DNA from: Candidatus Aminicenantota bacterium
GTDB lineage: Bacteria > Acidobacteriota > Aminicenantia > UBA2199
Length of the DNA: 64,000 nt
Direction: 5' to 3'
NCBI GenBank assembly: GCA_026393835.1
Contig: JAPKZK010000073.1
Location: forward strand, 50,159 to 114,158
The number at the start of each line of letters is the position of its first letter. Positions within the stretch are counted from its first letter, which is position 1. The notes under the pieces are model-generated. The model searched no databases. It saw only the letters and a list, made by a program, of their open reading frames with translations, and was not told the origin of the DNA. A program made the position numbers and the translations under genes. Below are positions 59,579 through 64,000 of this stretch, one piece after another.

Positions 59579-60852
59579 TAAAAATCGATTTGTTGATTAA
59601 GAACATTAAAGAGTTGGTAAACCCTGCCGGGGATTCCGTGGTCAGGGGCGGCGAGTTGAACGCCGTCAGGGTTTCCAATAATGTCTGGTTGGGGGCCGTG
59701 GGTGAGAATATTGCCTTTATCGGTTATGAAGAGGATTTCAATCAAAAATGTAAACTGGCTGAAGACGCCGTGGTTATCGACGCTTCCGATTTCGTGGTAT
59801 TCCCCGGTTTCGTGGACCCGCACACCCATCTCCCGTTTGCCGGGACGCGGCAGGATGAGTTTCGTTTGAAGCTCCAGGGGGTGAGTTATCAAGAGATCGC
59901 CGCTAAGGGCGGCGGCATTAAGGGCACGGTCCGGAAAACCCGCGAAATCAGCGCCTGCGATCTTACGGCGCAGTGTGAAAAACGGTTGGATCAAATCCTG
60001 GCATCCGGAACCACCACCATTGAGGCCAAGAGCGGGTACGGCCTGGACCTGGAAACCGAGATCAAGCAATTGGAAGTTATCGAGGCATTGAATTCGTTTC
60101 ACCCGGTAGAAATTGTGCCCACGTTTATGGGGGCCCACGAGATACCGGAAGAGTATAAAGGCCGGAATAAAGAGTTTCTTGATTATTTAGCGGCGGAGGT
60201 AGCGCCGGTGGTAAGGGAGCGGGAGTTGGCGGAGTTCGTGGATATTTTCTGTGAAGACGGCGTTTTTTCTTACGAGGAAGCCGAGTATTACATCGATAAG
60301 ATAGAGCCTTACGGGTTTAAGTTAAAGCTTCATGCCGATGAGTTTACTTCCAACAATGCCGCGCTTTTGGCGGTGCGGAAAAACGCCGTATCGGCCGAGC
60401 ATTTGATTGCCATGACTGAAGAGGAGATCGATGCCATTGCCGCTTCCGCCGCGGCGTGTGTGTTTTTGCCCGGGGTTTCCTTTTTCTTGAAGTTAGGGAA
60501 ATATGCGCCGGTGCGCCGGGTAATTGAGAGGGATGGGATCGTATCGTTGGGTACGGACTTTAATCCCGGCAGTTCCATGGTCTCTTCGCAGATATTTATA
60601 TTTCACCAGGGGATATTCAATTTAGGGTTGACCATAGAAGAGGCCATCAATACCGTCACCATTAATGCCGCATATGCCATTGCCCGGCAGGACCGGGTAG
60701 GTTCCATTGCATTGGGTAAGAAGATGGACTTGTTGTTGATGGATATCCCCGATTACAGTTACCTGGCGTATCATATCGGCATCAACCCGGTTCACACCAT
60801 TATAAAATCCGGTGAAGTAGTGGTTAAAGAGCGGCAGCTAGTTTTCAAATAA
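59575..60852 (+). CDS. hutI: Imidazolonepropionase
   Basis: This 425-residue amidohydrolase opens imidazolonepropionate in histidine breakdown. Metal-site residues are seen in DPHTHLPFAGTR (near 83), GAHEIP, LKLHADEF (near 257) and LGTDFNPGS (near 330). No other hut gene is in the window. Its ATGA overlap with ftsZ couples it to the division operon, an odd location for a catabolic gene. Confidence 0.93.
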   Translation: MIKIDLLIKNIKELVNPAGDSVVRGGELNAVRVSNNVWLGAVGENIAFIGYEEDFNQKCKLAEDAVVIDASDFVVFPGFVDPHTHLPFAGTRQDEFRLKLQGVSYQEIAAKGGGIKGTVRKTREISACDLTAQCEKRLDQILASGTTTIEAKSGYGLDLETEIKQLEVIEALNSFHPVEIVPTFMGAHEIPEEYKGRNKEFLDYLAAEVAPVVRERELAEFVDIFCEDGVFSYEEAEYYIDKIEPYGFKLKLHADEFTSNNAALLAVRKNAVSAEHLIAMTEEEIDAIAASAAACVFLPGVSFFLKLGKYAPVRRVIERDGIVSLGTDFNPGSSMVSSQIFIFHQGIFNLGLTIEEAINTVTINAAYAIARQDRVGSIALGKKMDLLLMDIPDYSYLAYHIGINPVHTIIKSGEVVVKERQLVFK

Positions 60853-60909
60853 ACCCTCTTGGTGAACCTTTGTGCCTTCGTGCCTTTGTGGCTATTCTCA
60901 AAAAAATCT

Positions 60910-60938
60910 TGATTATTATTTCAATTTCATATATATTT
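60910..60938 (+). promoter_or_regulatory. Promoter for the Memo-like gene
   Basis: TTGATT (60910-60915), 17 bases, TATATT (60933-60938), about 70 bases before the start at 61007. A TGCCTTCGTGCCTTTGTGGC intergenic repeat lies just upstream. Confidence 0.5.
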
Positions 60939-61006
60939 AGGGTGGAAGGATTTTATGAGACAGCTAATAATGAAGAACAATCAAAAATTAAGTAAGGAGA
61001 GGAGCC

Positions 61007-61807
61007 ATGGTTCGGAAACCCGTAGTCGCCGGGAGTTTTTATCCCGGCAGTAAATCGTCATTGGAAAAGGAGTTAAGCCGTTTAATTCCTTTTGTCCGTG
61101 AGAAGAAAAAAGTCATCGGGTTGATATCGCCCCATGCCGGGTATGTTTATTCCGGCGGATGCGCCGGGAAAGGGTTCGGGAGTATCCAGGTTCCCGGTAA
61201 GGTCATCATCCTGGGGGTCAATCACAGGGGCATGGGGCACTCTGTTGCCGTGGACGGCAGCGAACATTGGAATACGCCGTTGGGGGATGTTGCCATCGAA
61301 ATGGAACTGGCGGAGAAATTAGTAAAAAATTCGGATATCTTTCGCATCGATTTCAGCGCCGGGGCCATGGAGCATTCGTTGGAGGTACAGGTGCCGTTTA
61401 TCCAGTACATAAACCCCAGGGCCGGGATTTTGCCCATTACCATATCGTGCATGGACCTGGAACAGTTGTTGGCGGCGGGGCAAGAGATCGGACGGATGGT
61501 GCAAGGCAGGGACGATGTATTGCTGGTTGCTTCCACGGATATGAGTCACTACATCAGCGCCGAATCGGCAAAGGTTAAGGATCAGAAAGCCATCGATAAA
61601 ATATTGGCCATGGACCCGGAAGGGCTTTTTGAAACAGTAATGCTTGAGAAAATATCCATGTGCGGCATGGCGCCCACCGTTATGATGTTATCCGCGGCCA
61701 TTCAATTGGGGGCAAAGGCATCGGAAGTGATCCAGTATACCAATTCCGGGGAAGCCAGCGGCGATTATGACCAGGTGGTGGGATACCTCAGTATGGCGGT
61801 ATATTGA
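61007..61807 (+). CDS. AmmeMemoRadiSam system protein B (Memo family)
   Basis: This 266-residue protein has the Memo-family core: RKPVVAGSFYPG at the N-terminus, SPHAGYVYSGG (His near 43), GVNHRGMG (His near 69), EHSLEVQVPF and STDMSHY (His near 184), the conserved set around the metal-binding cleft related to ring-cleaving dioxygenases. In many prokaryotes it pairs with an AMMECR1 protein and a radical SAM enzyme; neither is adjacent here. Biochemical role unknown. The ATG follows AAGGAGAGGAG. It is convergent with the RNA ligase. Confidence 0.9.
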   Translation: MVRKPVVAGSFYPGSKSSLEKELSRLIPFVREKKKVIGLISPHAGYVYSGGCAGKGFGSIQVPGKVIILGVNHRGMGHSVAVDGSEHWNTPLGDVAIEMELAEKLVKNSDIFRIDFSAGAMEHSLEVQVPFIQYINPRAGILPITISCMDLEQLLAAGQEIGRMVQGRDDVLLVASTDMSHYISAESAKVKDQKAIDKILAMDPEGLFETVMLEKISMCGMAPTVMMLSAAIQLGAKASEVIQYTNSGEASGDYDQVVGYLSMAVY

Positions 61808-61823
61808 GTTACTGCTTGCCGGG

Positions 61824-62888
61824 TTATGCGTCGTGCTGCAGAAGGTATTTATTACTGATGACTTTAAAGGAAATGATTTCGTTCCCGATAACCTCCAGGG
61901 CTTTACAAACAATTCCTTCCCTTTGCACATCTTTATTCAGGAGAGAAGGACCCGCGGCGAATTCCAGCAGCTCCGGCATGGTTTTATAGACCTCAAAAAC
62001 CTTGATACTGGGAGAAACTATGGGTACATGTTTCATCGGCACTCTTTTTTCAAAAAAATGAAAAACTTCCATTCGTTCTTCCGGGGTAAGGTGTTGTCTT
62101 TTCTCGATATCCCAGATATTGAAAAGGAAAAAAAACTGGCCCCTGATTTTTAAGGGATTCTTTTGAACCCCTTCGCCGGCGACTTCGCCTTGCAGCGCGA
62201 TGTTTCTATTCAGTTCCTTTAAAAGTTTATGCAATTCCAATTGGTTGGTTATTTTCCACAGCGTATTGACATCGTCTTCCAGCAGGTTAAGGTTCCGGCT
62301 GCAGACCCCCTGGTCATTCCCGGTAAAATAAACAGACATGGAAGAGCCGTCGATTTTTTCAGTACATTCGAAGGGAAGGTTTTCATAGATGGTAAAATAC
62401 TGCGGCAGGTTTTGAATACGTTCTTCGTCCGTTTTTTTAAGGAAACCCGGCAAGCCGCCGCGGACCTGGCCGGAGAGGCAGGCCGGGACCGGGGGTTCGT
62501 ACAATTCCACATTCAACGGTTCCGTGACATCGCTGCCCACGCTGCCCAGTGGAGATGATTTCAATTCGGGAAAGGAAGCCAGGGGTAATATCAAACCCTG
62601 GGAAATTTGGCCGCGAAGTTTCACGGTTCTGAGTCGAAACCCTTCATCGCGTTGGCCCTGCAGTTGGTCCGGGATTTTTTTATAGGATGATTTTCTCAGG
62701 AATTCGTAGCGTTCTTCCAGGGGAAGAAACGAGTCGATTTCAAAATAGACGCCCAGGTCGCCCGGTTTAAATTCGCCTTTCTTAACCACGCATTGCCAGC
62801 CATCGACGGTTGCCAGTTCGATCATATCGGCGCCTTCGATGGGCTTGATTTCATTTACCTTTCTTATCGTCGCTAATTTTCTATTCAT
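61824..62888 (-). CDS. RNA ligase, DRB0094 family
   Basis: Starting at 62888 (MNRKLATIRKV) the protein has 354 residues. The N-terminal domain (IEGADMIELATVDGWQCVV, KGEFKPGDLGVYFEIDSFLP) is the OB-like, tRNA-binding-like module typical of DRB0094-type ligases. The catalytic part has motif I CTEKIDGSS with lysine 178, motif IV REGIVCKA and motif V SFKVISNKYL. It should join RNA ends, preferably as a nick-repair enzyme, as for the Deinococcus member. A promoter with TATAAT only 7 bases before the ATG implies a leaderless message and confirms the start. Confidence 0.88.
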   Translation of the reverse strand: MNRKLATIRKVNEIKPIEGADMIELATVDGWQCVVKKGEFKPGDLGVYFEIDSFLPLEERYEFLRKSSYKKIPDQLQGQRDEGFRLRTVKLRGQISQGLILPLASFPELKSSPLGSVGSDVTEPLNVELYEPPVPACLSGQVRGGLPGFLKKTDEERIQNLPQYFTIYENLPFECTEKIDGSSMSVYFTGNDQGVCSRNLNLLEDDVNTLWKITNQLELHKLLKELNRNIALQGEVAGEGVQKNPLKIRGQFFFLFNIWDIEKRQHLTPEERMEVFHFFEKRVPMKHVPIVSPSIKVFEVYKTMPELLEFAAGPSLLNKDVQREGIVCKALEVIGNEIISFKVISNKYLLQHDA

Positions 62889-62895
62889 AACATTG

Positions 62896-62924
62896 ATTAT
62901 AAAGGAAATCGTATAAAAGGTCAA
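62896..62924 (-). promoter_or_regulatory. Promoter for the DRB0094-type RNA ligase (leaderless)
   Basis: On the minus strand TTGACC (62924-62919), 17 bases, TATAAT (62901-62896), then 7 bases to the ATG at 62888. Transcription would start at or next to the start codon. Confidence 0.7.
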
Positions 62925-62944
62925 CAAGTAAAACCGAAAACAGG

Positions 62945-63032
62945 CCCACGAATTACACGAATTAACACGAAAACCTTTGTCCACTGATTACACAGATTTT
63001 CACAGATTGTTTTTCTTCGCGGTCCTTCGCGT
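62945..63032 (+). repeat. Cluster of three intergenic repeat types
   Basis: CACGAATTACACGAATTAAC (62945-62972), then CCACTGATTACACAGATTTT (62981-63008), then CTTCGCGGTCCTTCGCG (63014-63032). The middle one matches the insert in NRPS C7. Confidence 0.75.
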
Positions 63033-63070
63033 TTTTAGGGTGTCGCCTGTTCTGCCGGGACCTTCGCGGC

Positions 63071-63565
63071 TCAATGTCTGTTGGTAATCTATCAATATCC
63101 GGCGGGAAGGAATCAATATCCGTCGGTAATCTGTCAATATCCGGCGGGAAGGAATCAATATCCGTCGGTAATCTGTCAATATCCGGCGGGAAGGAATCAA
63201 TGTCCGTTGGTAATCTGTCAATATCCGAGGGGAAGGAATCAATATCCGTTGGTAATCTATCAATATCCGACGGGAAGGAATCAATATCCGTTGGTAATCT
63301 ATCAATATCCGGCGGGAAGGAATCAATATCCGTCGGTAATCTGTCAATATCCGATGGGAAGGAATCAATGTCCGTTGGTAATCTGTCAATATCCGTCGGG
63401 AAGGGATCAATATCCGTCGGTAATCTGTCAATATCCGGCGGAAAGGAATCAATATCCGTTGGTAATCTATCAATGTCCGTCGGGAAGGAATCAATATCCG
63501 TCGGTAATCTGTCAATATCCGGCGGGAAGGAATCAATATCCGTTGGTAATCTGTCAATGTCCGAA
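63071..63565. repeat. 21-bp satellite 3 (23 units plus a partial unit)
   Basis: Two 21-bp unit types alternate, TCAATATCCGGCGGGAAGGA and TCAATATCCGTCGGTAATCT (first 20 bases each), so the true period is 42 bp. The plus strand reads as heptads SISGGKE and SISVGNL; the minus strand reads as RILTDYR and RILIPSR. Variation is concentrated at the bases after TCCG. Confidence 0.92.
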
Positions 63566-63671
63566 GCGCAGATACCTTAGATGGAACAGATTCCGCAGAT
63601 TGAAGTGAAAATAAACGCCTTTAATCAGCGTCATCAGCGTAATCAGTGTAATCAGTGGTTCAGACGGTTTT

Positions 63672-63702
<31 letters not shown>

Positions 63703-63871
63703 CCATTCGCTCTCACCTTCTTCTCTTCAAAAAGTTTGCCACCAAAAGACGGCGCACCAGGGCGGCAAGGATTTTTTTTCTTTTTCTTCGCGGTCCTTCG
63801 CGTTCTTCGCGGCTAAATGTCCGTGTTCGTCGCGTAACTGCGGTTCGTTTGGATTTTTACAGGAAAGTGGG

Positions 63872-63900
63872 TTGAAAAAAGAGGGCATTTGAAATATAAT
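63872..63900 (+). promoter_or_regulatory. Promoter for the Rpn-type gene
   Basis: TTGAAA (63872-63877), 17 bases, TATAAT (63895-63900), only 9 bases before the ATG at 63910, so the message is leaderless or nearly so. Confidence 0.65.
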
Positions 63901-63909
63901 ACTATTGCC

Positions 63910-64000
63910 ATGAGCGAAATAAAAAACATACACGATAAGCTGTTTAAAAATGTTTTTGAAAACGTTGATAATACAAGAGCGTTCCTGCGAAAGGTACTGC
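63910..64000 (+). CDS. Rpn/YhgA-type PD-(D/E)XK nuclease family protein, N-terminal part (3' end outside window)
   Basis: The 30 residues visible begin MSEIKNIHDKLFKNVFEN and continue with a FLRKVL motif, the typical opening of the Rpn (recombination-promoting nuclease, transposase_31/YhgA) family: H-D-x-L-F-K followed by a phenylalanine-leucine helix. These proteins are DNA nucleases of mobile character. Only the start lies in the window, so the catalytic site cannot be checked. Confidence 0.75.
   Translation, partial: MSEIKNIHDKLFKNVFENVDNTRAFLRKVL

Noticed and set aside
59575..60852. General amidohydrolase or dihydroorotase instead of HutI
   Set aside because: The DPHTHLPFAGTR, GAHEIP and LGTDFNPGS motifs are specific to imidazolonepropionase.
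63000..63608. Long open frames across satellite 3 (168-185 codons on both strands)
   Set aside because: Same reason: period of 21 bp, no start signals, no unique sequence at either end.

Overview
The window most resembles a chromosomal segment of an uncultured anaerobic bacterium close to Candidatus Aminicenantes (Acidobacteriota side of the tree). This is an inference from the giant single-gene NRPS, the gene mix and the style of the intergenic repeats; no 16S rRNA gene is present. No tRNA, rRNA, CRISPR array or complete insertion sequence was seen.

Layout. 1-3456: a thiol-redox/arsenic-type cluster (thioredoxin end, CcdA, an ACR3 arsenite permease cut to its first third, DUF5714, lipoate ligase family, small thioredoxin-like protein). 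3646-29769: one uninterrupted 8,707-residue NRPS gene with seven modules (C-A-T, C-A-T, C-C-A-T, C-A-T, C-A-T, C-A-T-E, C-A-T-TE). Pocket codes read by eye predict Thr at position 3, Gly at position 5, a D-residue at position 6, and the same unknown residue at positions 1, 4 and 7. 29786-34873 (minus strand): a 75-residue protein, a CDF metal exporter, an RNA ligase, a 28-unit 21-bp satellite and a multi-pass glycosyltransferase-like protein. 35266-37776: MBOAT acyltransferase plus SGNH/AlgJ-like partner. 37954-44492: accessory zone with an AAA-ATPase/PD-(D/E)XK protein, a second 21-bp satellite, a DUF262/HNH (GmrSD-like) gene, a KilA-N gene and two decayed nrdJ pieces. 44562-46655: class II ribonucleotide reductase. 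46875-59578: a compact division and cell-wall cluster, mraZ-ftsL-ftsI-murE-murF-murD-ftsW-murC-ftsQ-ftsA-ftsZ, lacking rsmH, mraY, murG and murB/ddl, with hutI fused translationally to its end. 61007-64000: Memo-like protein, a DRB0094-type RNA ligase, a third 21-bp satellite and the start of an Rpn/YhgA-type nuclease.

The most unusual signal is repeat DNA. Short repeat families of the kind found between genes here (TCATCAT heptamers, GGTGAGA arrays, CACAGATTA arrays, TAGGTCC and GTCGGAC elements, a perfect 28-bp palindrome) also lie inside the NRPS gene. There they stay in frame and repeatedly occupy the same few inter-motif loops of the adenylation and condensation domains. Repeats of this kind also build gene junctions: one supplies the stop codon of the RNA ligase and the Shine-Dalgarno-like sequence and GTG start of the CDF gene, and a hairpin element codes for the N-terminus of the lipoate ligase. 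Three separate 21-bp satellites, open in several frames, add to this.

The cell-wall genes form one tightly overlapping operon that is probably autoregulated by MraZ, since three TGGGA boxes lie between its promoter and start codon. The NRPS has its own promoter. No MbtH gene, phosphopantetheinyl transferase or exporter for its product lies in the window.
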